Below, piece after piece: positions 1-8,866 of a DNA stretch of 64,000 bases. A model generated the notes under the pieces. That model was not told the origin of the DNA and did no database searches. It worked only from the letters and a program-made list of their open reading frames with translations. How positions within the stretch are numbered: the stretch's first letter is position 1; each line of letters opens with the position of its first letter. The stretch lies in assembly GCF_009184905.1 (NCBI RefSeq), contig NZ_WESC01000002.1, positions 248,001 through 312,000 on the forward strand, given 5' to 3'. This DNA comes from Parvibaculum sedimenti. Lineage in GTDB: Bacteria > Pseudomonadota > Alphaproteobacteria > Parvibaculales > Parvibaculaceae. The position numbers were made by a program, and so were the translations under genes.

Positions 1-274
1 AACGCGAAACCACATTGCCCTTCGAAAGGAAGGCAAGTTCCGCCGCGTTCGCCTCGCGATGGATAAGCCGCACATCAACGTCGCCGCCGAGAATTTCCTG
101 ACCGCGTTCCGCGAGCCCGCGCGTCAGCGCCGTTGAGACGGAACCGACGCCGGCAATGGCTGCAACGCCGAGCGCAAGGCAGGCAAGAAAAATGCGGAAG
201 CCCGCAAACCCTTGCGCGAGATTGGCGCGAAGTTCGCGCCGCGCCAGACGGAATGCGAGCGCGAGCGTGTTCAT
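1..274 (-). CDS. ABC transporter permease, YbbP-like (partial)
   Basis: Only the N-terminal 91 codons are in the window; the gene runs off the left edge. The start ATG (274-272) overlaps the stop of the upstream ATPase gene in an ATGA, so the two are translationally coupled. The visible protein has an amphipathic start rich in Arg and Leu, one hydrophobic membrane segment at about residues 27-47, and then an extracytoplasmic stretch containing GGDVDVRL. This is the usual opening of FtsX-type permeases of the YbbP group. With the adjacent YbbA-like ATPase and divergent tesA it reproduces the tesA/ybbA/ybbP neighbourhood of E. coli. The substrate is unknown; a lipid or lipoprotein role is inference from the neighbour. 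Confidence 0.85.
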   Translation of the reverse strand, partial: MNTLALAFRLARRELRANLAQGFAGFRIFLACLALGVAAIAGVGSVSTALTRGLAERGQEILGGDVDVRLIHREANAAELAFLSKGNVVSR

Positions 275-963
275 CGTGAGCCACCCGCCTCGATTTTTTC
301 GATGAGCCCGTCGCGGAGCCGGATCACCTTCTCACAACGCCCGGCCAGCACCTCGTCATGCGTGATCAGAACGAGCGTCGTTCCCTTTTTCGCATGAAGC
401 TCGAACATGAGTTCTATGATCTCCGCGCCCGTCGCCTGGTCGAGATTTCCGGTCGGCTCATCGGCGAGCAGAATTTCAGGATCGCCGACCACCGCACGGG
501 CGAGCGCCACGCGCTGCTGCTCGCCACCCGAAAGCTGGCCCGGATAATGCGCGAGGCGCGAGCCGAGACCCACGGCGCGAAGTTCCGCCTCCGCCCGCGC
601 GAAGGCATCGGCCCGGCCTGCGAATTCCAGCGGCACGGCGACATTTTCAAGCGCGGTCATGGTGGGGATGAGGTGGAAAGACTGGAAGACTATGCCTATA
701 TGCTCTCGGCGGAACCGTGCGAGCCCGTCCTCGTTCTGCCGCGAAAGATCTTCGTCCGCCACCGTCACACGGCCCGCGCTCGGCCGCTCGAGACCCGCCA
801 TCACCATGAGAAGCGTCGACTTGCCAGACCCTGAAGGACCGACGAGACCTGCCGTGCTGCCCCGCGCGACCTTGAGGTCGATCCCGCGCAATATGTTGAC
901 CAATCCGGCTGCGCTCGGCAGGCTCAGCTTCAAATCTTCAAGCTCGATGATGGTATCGCTCAA
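271..963 (-). CDS. ABC transporter ATP-binding protein, YbbA/LolD-like
   Basis: A 230-residue ATPase of the MacB/LolD/YbbA class, which energises a permease working on substrates in the periplasm or outer leaflet. Walker [10 protein letters not shown] is near residues 42-50, the Q-loop is in IVFQSF, the signature LSGGEQQ is at about 144-150, and Walker B ILLADEPT is followed by an H-loop in ITHD. The frame stays open far upstream to 1599, but that extension is antisense to tesA. A TTG at 963 gives the normal family length and is the chosen start. The stop overlaps the permease start. Divergent from tesA with little more than a promoter-sized gap. Confidence 0.92.
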   Translation of the reverse strand: MSDTIIELEDLKLSLPSAAGLVNILRGIDLKVARGSTAGLVGPSGSGKSTLLMVMAGLERPSAGRVTVADEDLSRQNEDGLARFRREHIGIVFQSFHLIPTMTALENVAVPLEFAGRADAFARAEAELRAVGLGSRLAHYPGQLSGGEQQRVALARAVVGDPEILLADEPTGNLDQATGAEIIELMFELHAKKGTTLVLITHDEVLAGRCEKVIRLRDGLIEKIEAGGSR

Positions 964-1017
964 TTGACCGCCCGCTTTTCCCTGCCGAACCTTGCCCGCG
1001 CCTTCGGGCGATATGGC

Positions 1018-1704
1018 ATGTTTGCAGCGATTTACAAGCAAGCGCCAGCGGCGATGCTCTGCCTCCTGCTCGCATTTCCGGCGTTGGCCGCGGAGAAGCC
1101 GCTGACCCTCGTCGCGCTCGGCGACAGCCTGACGGCCGGCTATCTGCTCGGGCCGGACGATGGCTTCGTGCCGCAGCTCGAAAAGGCGCTGAAGGCCAGG
1201 GGCTATCACAATCTCGTTATCGTGAATGGCGGCGTTTCGGGCGATACGAGCTCTGGCGGGCTTTCGCGGCTTGACTGGACGGTGGTGCCCGATGCCGATG
1301 CCGTGATCGTGGAACTCGGCGCGAACGACGCGCTGCGGGGTATAGATCCGAAGCTCACGCGGCAAAATCTGGAAGAAATCCTGACACGCCTCCAAGCGCG
1401 GCATCTGCCCGTTCTGCTCGCGGGCATGATCGCGCCGCCCAATATGGGCGCTGACTACGGCAAGGCCTTCAATGCGATCTATCCGGAGCTTGCCGCCGCC
1501 AATGGGCTCGTGTTCTATCCGTTCTTTCTCGACGGCGTGGCGGGCGAGCTGAGCGGCAAACCCGCCGCCGCCGACCTCACCCTTGCCGACGGCATACATC
1601 CGAATTCGAGGGGCGTGGCGATCATGGTCGCGCGCATCCTGCCGAAAGTTGAGACGCTTATCGCTGAAGCGCAGAAAGCGCGCGAGAAGCGTGCACAGAA
1701 ATAA
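1018..1704 (+). CDS. tesA: Arylesterase / lysophospholipase-type SGNH hydrolase
   Basis: Secreted esterase of the TesA (acyl-CoA thioesterase I, protease I, lysophospholipase L1) family, 228 residues. A signal peptide occupies about residues 1-25 and ends in ALAA. The SGNH blocks are all present: GDSLTAGY with nucleophile Ser37, the block II glycine in NGGVSGD, GAND at about 101-104, and DGIHPN with Asp191 and His194. An in-frame TTG at 964 would abut the ATPase start on the other strand; the ATG at 1018 is preferred because it starts the signal peptide directly. Divergent from the YbbA/YbbP-like exporter, a pairing conserved widely in proteobacteria. Confidence 0.92.
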   Translation: MFAAIYKQAPAAMLCLLLAFPALAAEKPLTLVALGDSLTAGYLLGPDDGFVPQLEKALKARGYHNLVIVNGGVSGDTSSGGLSRLDWTVVPDADAVIVELGANDALRGIDPKLTRQNLEEILTRLQARHLPVLLAGMIAPPNMGADYGKAFNAIYPELAAANGLVFYPFFLDGVAGELSGKPAAADLTLADGIHPNSRGVAIMVARILPKVETLIAEAQKAREKRAQK

Positions 1705-1724
1705 TCATCGAAATGGGGGATCTC

Positions 1725-2768
1725 ATGGAATATCGCGAACTCGGCCGAACGGGGATCAAGGTCAGCTCGATCTGCCTCGGCACCATGACCTGGGGCCAGC
1801 AGAACACCGAGGCCGAAGGTCACGAGCAGATGGATTACGCGGTGGACCAGGGCATAAATTTCTTCGACACGGCGGAAATGTATTCCGTGCCGCCGAAGGC
1901 CGAGACGCAGGGATCGACCGAGAAGATCGTCGGCTCATGGTTCAAGGCCCGCGGCAAGCGCGACAAGGTGATCCTCGCGACCAAGATCGCCGGTCGCGGC
2001 CCAATGAACTGGCTGCGCGACGACAAATCCGGCACCGAGCAGAGCCGCAAGCAGATTTTCGAAGCGGTGGACAAGAGCCTTAAACGTCTGCAGACGGATT
2101 ATATCGACCTTTATCAGCTTCATTGGCCCGACCGCCCGGTCAGCCTTTTCGGCTCGGGCGGCCTCACCTACAAGCATACCGACGAGATCATCCAGATCGA
2201 CGAAATCCTCGACGCACTGAACGATGTGGTGAAGGCGGGCAAGGTGCGCCATATCGGCCTCTCCAACGAGACGCCATGGGGCACGATGAAATTCCTGCAC
2301 CATGCCGATACGAAGGGCCTGCCCCGCGTGCAGTCGATCCAGAACGCCTATAACCTCGTCAACCGCGTCTTCGAACTCGGCGGCGCGGAAATCGCGCATC
2401 GCGAAGGCGTCGGCCTTCTCGCCTATTCGCCGCTGGCGCAGGGCTATCTCACCGGCAAATATCAGAATGGCGCCCTGCCCGTCGGTTCGCGCAAGCAGCT
2501 CTTCAACCGTCTCCAGCGTTATGAGTCGCCGCAAGCCAACAGCGCCATCGAGAGCTACCTTGCCATCGCGAAGAAGCACGGGCTTGATGCCTCGCAGCTC
2601 GCCAATCAGTTCGTGACGACGCGTTCCTTCGTGACGTCGAACATCATCGGCGCGACGACGATGGAGCAGCTGAAACTCGCCGTCACCTCGCGCGAGATTC
2701 CCTGGACCGACGAGCTGGAGGCGGATGTGAACGCCGCCCATCAGGCCCAGCCGAACCCCTGCCCGTGA
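1725..2768 (+). CDS. Aldo/keto reductase, Tas/YajO-like
   Basis: NADPH-dependent aldo/keto reductase of 347 residues with a (beta/alpha)8 barrel. It opens with YRELGRTGIKVSSICLGTMT. The catalytic tetrad region is visible as the Asp and Tyr in FFDTAEMYS, the Lys in ATKIAGRG and the His in YQLHWPDRP. The insert with VPPKAETQGSTE matches the Tas (tyrosine auxotrophy suppressor) subfamily rather than potassium-channel beta subunits. Start chosen at 1725 because GGGGGA lies 4 bases upstream; an ATG at 1713 has no such site. It lies just downstream of tesA on the same strand and 4 bases before thpR. Physiological substrate unknown. Confidence 0.92.
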   Translation: MEYRELGRTGIKVSSICLGTMTWGQQNTEAEGHEQMDYAVDQGINFFDTAEMYSVPPKAETQGSTEKIVGSWFKARGKRDKVILATKIAGRGPMNWLRDDKSGTEQSRKQIFEAVDKSLKRLQTDYIDLYQLHWPDRPVSLFGSGGLTYKHTDEIIQIDEILDALNDVVKAGKVRHIGLSNETPWGTMKFLHHADTKGLPRVQSIQNAYNLVNRVFELGGAEIAHREGVGLLAYSPLAQGYLTGKYQNGALPVGSRKQLFNRLQRYESPQANSAIESYLAIAKKHGLDASQLANQFVTTRSFVTSNIIGATTMEQLKLAVTSREIPWTDELEADVNAAHQAQPNPCP

Positions 2769-2772
2769 CCTC

Positions 2773-3324
2773 ATGATCCGCCTTTTCACCGCGCTGGAAA
2801 TTCCCGACGAGATCGCGGAGCGGCTGGTCCGGCTCCAGCGCGGCATCGAGGGCGCACGCTGGATCGAGCAGGAGGATTTTCACATCACGCTGCGCTTCAT
2901 CGGCGATATCCCCGAGGATGTCGCCGATGACGTTGATGCGGCGCTGGCGGAGATTCCCTTCACGCCTTTCGAGCTGGAACTCGAAGGCGTGGGCGCATTC
3001 GGCGGCACGAAGCCTCATGCCGTATGGGCGGGCGTGAAAATGACCGAGCCGCTGAAGCTTCTGCAGCAGCGCCACGAAAGCGCCATCCGCCGCGCCGGCC
3101 CTCCGCCGGAAACGCGGAACTACACGCCGCATGTTACGCTCGCGCGCCTCAGAGGCCGCGAGGCGGATGAAGTCTATCGCTACATCGAAGCGAACAATCT
3201 CTTCGCGAGTCCTCGTTTCGAAGTCACGCGCGCCGTGCTCTTCTCGTCGCGCGCAAGCACGGGCGGCGGACCTTACGTGGTGGAGCGCACCTATCCCGAC
3301 GAAACATTCGGCGAGGAGGACTAG
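2773..3324 (+). CDS. thpR: RNA 2',3'-cyclic phosphodiesterase (LigT/ThpR family)
   Basis: 183-residue 2H phosphoesterase that opens 2',3'-cyclic phosphates on RNA ends. Both HxTx signatures are present, HITL at residues 37-40 and HVTL at 120-123, which define the two-lobed active site. Length is normal for the family. It follows the aldo/keto reductase by 4 bases and is probably co-transcribed. Its stop TAG lies in a CTAG palindrome shared with the stop codon of the convergent metallopeptidase gene, so the two coding regions overlap by 4 bases at their ends. Confidence 0.93.
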   Translation: MIRLFTALEIPDEIAERLVRLQRGIEGARWIEQEDFHITLRFIGDIPEDVADDVDAALAEIPFTPFELELEGVGAFGGTKPHAVWAGVKMTEPLKLLQQRHESAIRRAGPPPETRNYTPHVTLARLRGREADEVYRYIEANNLFASPRFEVTRAVLFSSRASTGGGPYVVERTYPDETFGEED

Positions 3325-3725
3325 CGCCCGGCCTTGCCCTCGATCGCATGCATGGCGGCATCCGACAGGCCGAAATGGTGCCCGATCTCATGGATCAGCA
3401 CATGGGTGACGAGTTGGCCCAGCGTCTCGTCGTAATCCGACCAGTAGTCGAGCATGGGGCGGCGGTAGAGGAAGACCATGTCGGGGAGCCTGGTCGTCTG
3501 ATGCGACATCTCGTAGGGCTCGCCCGTACCGTGATAGAGGCCGAGAAGATCGAAGGGACTTTCAAGTCCCATCTCGTCGAGAATTTCCTCGCTCGGAAAA
3601 TCCTCGATCCGGATGACGAGCCCGTCGCAACGCGCGCGGAACTCTGAGGGGAGCCGTGCGAAAGCGTCCGCGGCAATCTCCTCGAACTCCGCGAGGCTTG
3701 GGGCCTTGATCGTTCTCCAGTCCAT
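3321..3725 (-). CDS. Zincin-like metallopeptidase (DUF1025 / PF06262 type)
   Basis: Small cytoplasmic protein of 134 residues with a complete minimal zinc-protease signature [11 protein letters not shown] at residues 112-122 (HExxHxxGxxD): three zinc ligands and the catalytic Glu. Start taken at 3725, where AGGAGG is spaced 6 bases from the ATG; the frame is open further upstream but lacks a ribosome site. The family is common in alphaproteobacteria and actinobacteria, and its substrates are not established. Convergent with thpR and divergent from the pterin dehydratase gene. Confidence 0.92.
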   Translation of the reverse strand: MDWRTIKAPSLAEFEEIAADAFARLPSEFRARCDGLVIRIEDFPSEEILDEMGLESPFDLLGLYHGTGEPYEMSHQTTRLPDMVFLYRRPMLDYWSDYDETLGQLVTHVLIHEIGHHFGLSDAAMHAIEGKAGR

Positions 3726-3789
3726 CAGATCCTCCTTGCACTCAAAGATTAGGCGGGCGAGGCTCTGGCCGCAATCGAAGGAGATGGAC

Positions 3790-4098
3790 ATGATCGAGAG
3801 ACTGAGCGGCGCGGCGCGCGAAAAGGCCCTTTCAGAACTCAAGGGCTGGACCAAGGTGAGGGGCCGCGATGCCATCGAAAAGACCTATCTCTTCAAGGAT
3901 TTCAACGAGGCGTTCGGCTTCATGTCCCGTGTCGCGCTCGCGGCCGAAAAGGCCGACCACCACCCCGAATGGTTCAACGTCTACAACAGGGTCCATGTGG
4001 TGCTAACGACGCATGACGCCAAGGGGCTTTCGGAGCGCGACGTGAAGCTCGCCAAATTCATGGACAAGATCGCAGGCAAGGCCGGCAAGGCGAGGTAA
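3790..4098 (+). CDS. phhB: 4a-hydroxytetrahydrobiopterin dehydratase (pterin carbinolamine dehydratase)
   Basis: 102-residue PCD/DCoH-family enzyme that dehydrates 4a-carbinolamine pterins formed by aromatic amino acid hydroxylases. The substrate-binding segment DHHPEW is at residues 56-61 and the second motif [12 protein letters not shown] follows at about 73-84. The start at 3790 has GAAGGAG spaced 6 bases upstream; the ATG at 3784 lies too close to that site. No phenylalanine hydroxylase is adjacent, so recycling of another pterin cannot be excluded. Followed by a clear terminator hairpin. Confidence 0.92.
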   Translation: MIERLSGAAREKALSELKGWTKVRGRDAIEKTYLFKDFNEAFGFMSRVALAAEKADHHPEWFNVYNRVHVVLTTHDAKGLSERDVKLAKFMDKIAGKAGKAR

Positions 4099-4120
4099 CA
4101 ACCGCTGCCGCGCCAAACAA

Positions 4121-4148
4121 AAAGCCCCGGAGTTTCCTCCGGGGCTTT
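4121..4148. terminator. Bidirectional terminator hairpin
   Basis: A perfect 12-bp stem with a TTTC tetraloop. It is flanked by AAACAAA on the left, which gives a T-tract when read on the minus strand, and by TTT on the right. It separates the convergent phhB and 3-hydroxyacyl-CoA dehydrogenase-like genes and can serve both. Confidence 0.85.
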
Positions 4149-4171
4149 CGCATTTCCGATACTGGAAAATA

Positions 4172-4954
4172 TCAGCGCGGCGCCATACGAATTGCGCCGT
4201 CGAGACGAACGGTCTCGCCGTTGAAATAGCCGTTCTCGACCATCTGGATGGCGAGCGAAGCATATTCGACCGGGTTGCCGAGACGCGAGGGGAACGGCAC
4301 CTGGGCGCCAAGCGCCTGACGGACCTTTTCCGGCGCGCCGGCGAGGAGCGGCGTGTCGAAGATGCCCGGGAGGATCGTGTTGATGCGGATCGCTTCACGC
4401 GACAGGTCGCGCGCGATCGGGAGCGTCATGCCGACGACGCCGGCCTTCGAGGCGGAGTACGCCGCCTGGCCGATCTGGCCATCGACGGCCGCGACCGAGC
4501 CCGTGTTGACGATCGCGCCGCGATCGCCATCCGGCAGCGGGTCGAGCGTCAACATGCCGGCCGCCGACTTGGCGATGCAGCGGAACGTGCCGACGAGGTT
4601 GATCTGGATGATGAGGTTGAACTTGTCGAGCGGGAAGTGCTCAGGCGCGCCCGTCTCCTTGTTCTTCGACGCGGTCTTGATCGCATTGCCTGTACCGGCG
4701 CAGTTGATGAGGATGCGCTCCTGGCCATTGGCCGCGCGAACCTTCGCGAAACCGGCATCGACGCTGGCTTCATCGGTCACGTTGACCTTCGCGAAGCAGC
4801 CGCCAATTTCCTTCGCGAGGGCTTCGCCCTTGTCTTCCTGAAGGTCGAAAATGCCGACCTTTACGCCCTTTGCCGCAAGCGCGCGCGCCGTGGCGGCGCC
4901 GAGGCCCGAAGCGCCGCCGGTAACGATGGCGCTGATGCTGGAATCGAGTTTCAT
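4172..4954 (-). CDS. SDR-family 3-hydroxyacyl-CoA dehydrogenase (type II, HSD17B10-like)
   Basis: 260-residue short-chain dehydrogenase. The NAD-binding TGGASGLG is at residues 12-19, with an acidic residue in IFDLQ after beta-2, which indicates NAD(H). The structural NCAG is at about 84-87, and the catalytic set is Asn119, Ser153, Tyr166, Lys170. The sequence TASKNKETG between the NCAG strand and helix 4, and the closing RLDGAIRMAPR, match type II 3-hydroxyacyl-CoA dehydrogenases, which act in beta-oxidation of fatty or branched acyl-CoA. Single transcription unit with the terminator at 4121-4148. Confidence 0.9.
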   Translation of the reverse strand: MKLDSSISAIVTGGASGLGAATARALAAKGVKVGIFDLQEDKGEALAKEIGGCFAKVNVTDEASVDAGFAKVRAANGQERILINCAGTGNAIKTASKNKETGAPEHFPLDKFNLIIQINLVGTFRCIAKSAAGMLTLDPLPDGDRGAIVNTGSVAAVDGQIGQAAYSASKAGVVGMTLPIARDLSREAIRINTILPGIFDTPLLAGAPEKVRQALGAQVPFPSRLGNPVEYASLAIQMVENGYFNGETVRLDGAIRMAPR

Positions 4955-5205
4955 GGTCTAGTCCCTTCTGTGGCGAGCCGGAAAACCGGCCATCTCCCGT
5001 TTGGCGCCTTATCGTCCGGCACCGGATTGGCGCCGATTTAACAAATTCGCGGAGCCCAACGCGAGCCAAAAATGCTGAAAACAAAAGGAATTAGCGTCGC
5101 AAGGCTTTGACGCAGCGTCCGCCTTGGCTTGCAGCGGGGGCATCCGCGCCCCATCTTTCGCTTTGAAGCCCGGTTAACCCGATAGCCCCCGGACAGCAGA
5201 CGTAC

Positions 5206-5604
5206 ATGTCGCAGCAAGACATTGAGACCGAACTTGAAAGCCCGGCCCTGAGCCTGCCCGCCGTGATCGCAAAAAACGAGAAGACGGTCGAGGAAGGTTT
5301 CTGGAGGAAGATGGCCCGCGTCGCCGGAAAGATCCCCTTCGCGGAGGACGCGGCGGCGGCCTGGTTCTGTACGCGCGACCCGGCGACGCCCCTTCGCGTC
5401 AAGGCGACGCTGCTCGCGGCGCTGGCCTATTTTGTCCTGCCCACGGACATCATTCCCGACTTCATTGCCGGCTTCGGCTTCACCGACGACGCGACCGTGC
5501 TCATGGCAGCGGTCGGTCTCGTCTCCAGCCATCTCAAACCGGAACATCGCACGGCCGCCCGCAAGGCGCTCGGCCTTCCCCCGAAGGAAAAGGCCGAGGG
5601 TTAG
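5206..5604 (+). CDS. YkvA/DUF1232 family protein
   Basis: 132-residue protein with the short DUF1232 core at about residues 65-105: a hydrophobic helix, the hallmark VLPTDIIPDF turn, then GFTDDATVL and a second hydrophobic helix. Function is unknown; members are usually small membrane-associated proteins. The N-terminal 45 residues are charged and probably cytoplasmic. It ends 3 bases before the stop of the convergent serine hydrolase gene. Confidence 0.88.
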   Translation: MSQQDIETELESPALSLPAVIAKNEKTVEEGFWRKMARVAGKIPFAEDAAAAWFCTRDPATPLRVKATLLAALAYFVLPTDIIPDFIAGFGFTDDATVLMAAVGLVSSHLKPEHRTAARKALGLPPKEKAEG

Positions 5605-5607
5605 GCG

Positions 5608-6840
5608 TCACAAGGCCCAGGCGCCGCTCTGATTGGACCGGTAGCCGAGTGCGAGATAGGCGGCGTCGATGAGCGTCTGGGCACGGTCGTTGACGAGAAT
5701 GCCGTTGCCCATCTTGTTCATGTTGTAGCCGAAGCTCATGCGCGCCTCGGGATCGGCAAAGCCGATCGATCCGCCCATGCCGACATGACCGAAAGCCGCA
5801 TCCGACATGATGCAGCTCATGTTGCTCGCATTCGGCACCTTGCGGTTGTCCATCGACTTCATGAAGCCCAGCGCGAAGCGCGACGGAATCATCAGCGTCG
5901 CATCCTCATGCGTCGCCATGGCGACACGGCCCATGCGGTCGAGCGTATCCTTCGAGACGAGCTTGCCGCCGCCATTGGCCAGCGGCGCATAAAGCCCCGC
6001 AAGGCCACGCCCGTTCGAGATGCCGTTGGCCGATCCGATTTCGGCAGCGTGGCATGCGCGCGAGTTGAAATTGGCGTTGCCGTTATTGCCGAGGAAAAGC
6101 GCCGAGGGCGACTGCGGATCGGAAAGGATCGCCTGCGTGAATTTCGACTTCATCGTCGCCTCGTCGGGCACGGCATAGATCATCGGCGCGACGCGCGCTT
6201 CATCCGCTTCCGGCAAGCCGCCGATCTGGAAGTCGATCCCAAGGGGCTTCGCCACCTCGTCACGGAAGAACTGACCGAGACGCTTTTTCGCGGCGCGATG
6301 CACGATCTCTCCCACCGTCCATGCGAAGCTCACGCCGTGATAGCCGTTGCGCGTTCCGGGTTGCCAGAAGGGCTTCTCCTTCGCGACGAGATCGACCATG
6401 TAGTCGTAATCGTAATAGCCGCCTTCCTTCACTTTCTCGCGCACATGCGGCACGCCGACGGAGTGGTCGAGCATCATCGAGACGATAGCCTCTTCCTTTC
6501 CGTTGACGGCGAATTCCGGCCAGTATTTCGCGACCGGCGCATCGAGATCGAGCGCACCGCGATCGGCGAGCATATGGGCGCAGATCGCCGTCGCGCCCTT
6601 GGTGCAGGAAAAGACAATCGACACGGTATCGCGCGTCCAGGCCCCGCCACCCGGCGTCTTGCGTCCGCCCCAGATGTCGAGAACGGTCCTGCCTTCAAGC
6701 GTGATCGAATGGCTCGCGCCGACTTCCTCGCGCGCTTCGAAATTCTCGATGAATGCGTCGACCACGCCCTGAAACTTCGGATCGAACTCGCCTTCGACGA
6801 GACCTGCTTTGGTTTCCTTCGAAATTTTCTGCAACGCCAT
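5608..6840 (-). CDS. Serine hydrolase, class C beta-lactamase fold (EstB-like)
   Basis: 410-residue esterase or peptidase of the beta-lactamase/penicillin-binding fold. The SxxK motif SCTKG (near residue 78) supplies nucleophile and base. The second motif is NGYHG, and the C-terminal HVGMGGSIGFADP region corresponds to the KTG strand. There is no signal peptide, so it is likely cytoplasmic, as for EstB carboxylesterases, and not an antibiotic-resistance enzyme. GGGAGAA precedes the start at a good distance. It is followed on the same strand, about 40 bases upstream, by the SGNH-like gene. Confidence 0.9.
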   Translation of the reverse strand: MALQKISKETKAGLVEGEFDPKFQGVVDAFIENFEAREEVGASHSITLEGRTVLDIWGGRKTPGGGAWTRDTVSIVFSCTKGATAICAHMLADRGALDLDAPVAKYWPEFAVNGKEEAIVSMMLDHSVGVPHVREKVKEGGYYDYDYMVDLVAKEKPFWQPGTRNGYHGVSFAWTVGEIVHRAAKKRLGQFFRDEVAKPLGIDFQIGGLPEADEARVAPMIYAVPDEATMKSKFTQAILSDPQSPSALFLGNNGNANFNSRACHAAEIGSANGISNGRGLAGLYAPLANGGGKLVSKDTLDRMGRVAMATHEDATLMIPSRFALGFMKSMDNRKVPNASNMSCIMSDAAFGHVGMGGSIGFADPEARMSFGYNMNKMGNGILVNDRAQTLIDAAYLALGYRSNQSGAWAL

Positions 6841-6881
6841 TTCGTTCTCCCGTTTGTTCGTTTTTGTCGGCGCTTTCGCCG

Positions 6882-7604
6882 TTATTGCAGTTCGCTGCCC
6901 GTGCCGTAACCGGCCTTGATGAGCGTTGGCTTGATGATCTGCGTCAGCAGCGCATAACCCTTCTCGTTGAGCGAGAGCCCATCCCAGCGGAAAAACTCGT
7001 CGCGCAGATCGCCCTTCGCGTCGAAAAAGGATGTGGCGACATCGATGTAGTAAAGGCCCGGCGCCGTCTTCTCGTAATCCTGGATCAGCGCATTGGCACG
7101 CTGCGCGCCGAGCCAGCGCGAACTGCGCATCGGCGAAGGGCGGATCGAGACGAAATAGATCGGCGCGCTTATGCCATGGCCGCGAAGCGTCGCGACGAAT
7201 GTCTTGAAATCGTTGAGCACGTCTTCGGGCCTGCGGCCCCGCACGTCGGAGAGATCGGCCTCGCCGGCCATCAGCACGATGGCGCGTGGGCGATAGGGGA
7301 AGATGATACGCGGCGCGAAATGCGTGACATGCGCGATCTGCGCCCCGCCGAATCCGCGCTGGATGACCGGCACCGGCGCGAGGTCATAGGGAAGCGTAGC
7401 CCATTGCCGCACATCGTCCGCGCCAACGAAAAGCACCGCGTCCCGCGGCGGCGGGTTGGAGACATCGCGGCGCTCGAAGGCCGCGATGTCTCCTTCCCAA
7501 TAGGCCGGGTTGCCAGAGGCAAGCAGGACATAAAGGAGGAAGCCGAACAGGACGACGATTGCCAGCCCGATGGCAGCGCCGATGATCACGAGCAGTCGGC
7601 CCAT
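6882..7604 (-). CDS. SGNH-hydrolase fold protein lacking the catalytic residues (probable pseudoenzyme)
   Basis: 240 residues. An N-terminal membrane anchor (about 4-29) is followed by a periplasmic domain that keeps the family scaffold: RGFGGAQIAHVTHFA (block II), YRPRAIVLMAGEADL, SIRPSP and DGLSLNEKGYALL. The catalytic positions are changed. Block I, normally G-S/D-S, reads GADD (61-64), so Ser is Asp. Block III, normally GxND, reads GEAD (114-117), so Asn is Ala. The catalytic His in DGLHLN is Ser211. Asp208 remains. The reading frame is intact, so a binding or structural role is more likely than a decayed gene. The ATG at 7604 is chosen because a G-rich site precedes it; 7622 is an alternative. 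Confidence 0.85.
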   Translation of the reverse strand: MGRLLVIIGAAIGLAIVVLFGFLLYVLLASGNPAYWEGDIAAFERRDVSNPPPRDAVLFVGADDVRQWATLPYDLAPVPVIQRGFGGAQIAHVTHFAPRIIFPYRPRAIVLMAGEADLSDVRGRRPEDVLNDFKTFVATLRGHGISAPIYFVSIRPSPMRSSRWLGAQRANALIQDYEKTAPGLYYIDVATSFFDAKGDLRDEFFRWDGLSLNEKGYALLTQIIKPTLIKAGYGTGSELQ

Positions 7605-7642
7605 CGGCGCGTCCCCCTTCATTCCGAACCGTCAGGCAGCCG

Positions 7643-8647
7643 CTAGCGCGACGGCACCAGAACGATCTTGCCCTTCACCTTGCGCGCCGCCATGTCGTTC
7701 AGGGCCTGCGCCACTTCCTCGAACTTGTAGGTGCGCGAGACATGCGGGCGCAACTTGCCCTCCTTGAACCATGTCATCAGTTCCTTGAGATTTTCCTGAT
7801 GACGGGCGGGCTCGCGGCCGGTGAAAGCGCCCCAGAAGACGCCGACGATCTGGCAGCCCTTGAGCAGCGCGAGGTTGAGCGGCACCTTCGGGATCGGACC
7901 CGCGGCAAAGCCGACGACGAGGAAACGGCCTTCCCAGTTCGTCGCACGGAGCGCCGCTTCGGAATAATCGCCACCGACCGGGTCATAGACGACATCCGCG
8001 CCCTGCCCGCCGGTGAGTTCCTTGATGCGGTCCGTCAGCGCCTTCTGCTGATCCTTGTCGAGCGAGCCCGTGGGATAGAGGATCGTCTCATCGGCGCCAT
8101 GCTCGCGGCAGACCTGAAGCTTGTCTTCCGAGGAAGCCGCCGCGATGACGCGCGCGCCCATCGCCTTGCCGAGTTCGACGGCGGCAAGGCCCACGCCGCC
8201 GGCCGCGCCCAGCACCAGAAGGTTCTCGCCCGGCTTCAGATGCGCGCGGTCCTTCAGCGCGTGATGCGACGTGCCATAGGTCATCAGGAAGGCAGACGCC
8301 GTGACATAGTCCATTTCACCCGGAATGGGCGTGACGCGGGCTTCGTCGAGGACGAGTTCCTCGGCAAAGCCGCCCCAGCCGGAGGAGCCGATTACCCGGT
8401 CGCCGACCTTCACCTTGGTGACGCCCTCGCCGAGCTTCGTGACCACACCCGAGACTTCGCCGCCCGGAGAGAAAGGCAGCGGCGGCTTGAACTGGTACTT
8501 GTTCTCGATGATGAGCACGTCGGGGAAATTGACGGCGGCGGAATGGACCTCGATCAGGACCTGCCCCTTTTTGGGCTCAGGCGTCGGCACCTCTTCGATG
8601 ACGAGCTTTTCCGGCGGTCCGTATTCCTTGCACAAAATCGCTTTCAT
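7643..8647 (-). CDS. NADPH:quinone oxidoreductase family (zinc-free MDR superfamily)
   Basis: 334-residue medium-chain dehydrogenase/reductase. It has the GroES-like N-terminal domain with SAAVNFPDVLIIENKYQ and PFSPGGEVSGVV. The Rossmann domain carries LVLGAAGGVGLAAVELGKAMGARVIAAASS, and QGADVVYDPVGG is the quinone-oxidoreductase signature. The structural-zinc cysteines of alcohol dehydrogenases are absent. Related proteins reduce quinones or enoyl/acryloyl thioesters. A separate unit: 38 bases lie between its stop and the SGNH-like start. The 220 bases between its start and the next gene show no gene. Confidence 0.9.
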   Translation of the reverse strand: MKAILCKEYGPPEKLVIEEVPTPEPKKGQVLIEVHSAAVNFPDVLIIENKYQFKPPLPFSPGGEVSGVVTKLGEGVTKVKVGDRVIGSSGWGGFAEELVLDEARVTPIPGEMDYVTASAFLMTYGTSHHALKDRAHLKPGENLLVLGAAGGVGLAAVELGKAMGARVIAAASSEDKLQVCREHGADETILYPTGSLDKDQQKALTDRIKELTGGQGADVVYDPVGGDYSEAALRATNWEGRFLVVGFAAGPIPKVPLNLALLKGCQIVGVFWGAFTGREPARHQENLKELMTWFKEGKLRPHVSRTYKFEEVAQALNDMAARKVKGKIVLVPSR

Positions 8648-8866
8648 GGGTCGCTCCCTGCCTTTTTGCGGCCATAAGGGCCTGTTTCAATATCGGTGTT
8701 CCTCATTACCACAGGGGGGGCCGAACCTGCCAGATGAGCCGGGCGCCGCGCCTGCCCGGTTTCTGCCCAAGCTGTCTGGAAATCACCCGCCTTGCCCGTT
8801 ATGGTCGTCGCCTGTTCCATGAGCAATGCCCGACGCAGACCCCCAAGCAGAGATGAGTTCTCATAA

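Noticed and set aside
271-1599. 442-residue minus-strand frame containing the ABC ATPase
   Set aside because: The N-terminal 210 residues are antisense to tesA, which has a complete catalytic set; the ATPase alone has normal length from the TTG at 963.
5608-6840. Beta-lactamase resistance gene
   Set aside because: No signal peptide and a YHG-type second motif; it matches cytoplasmic EstB-like esterases.
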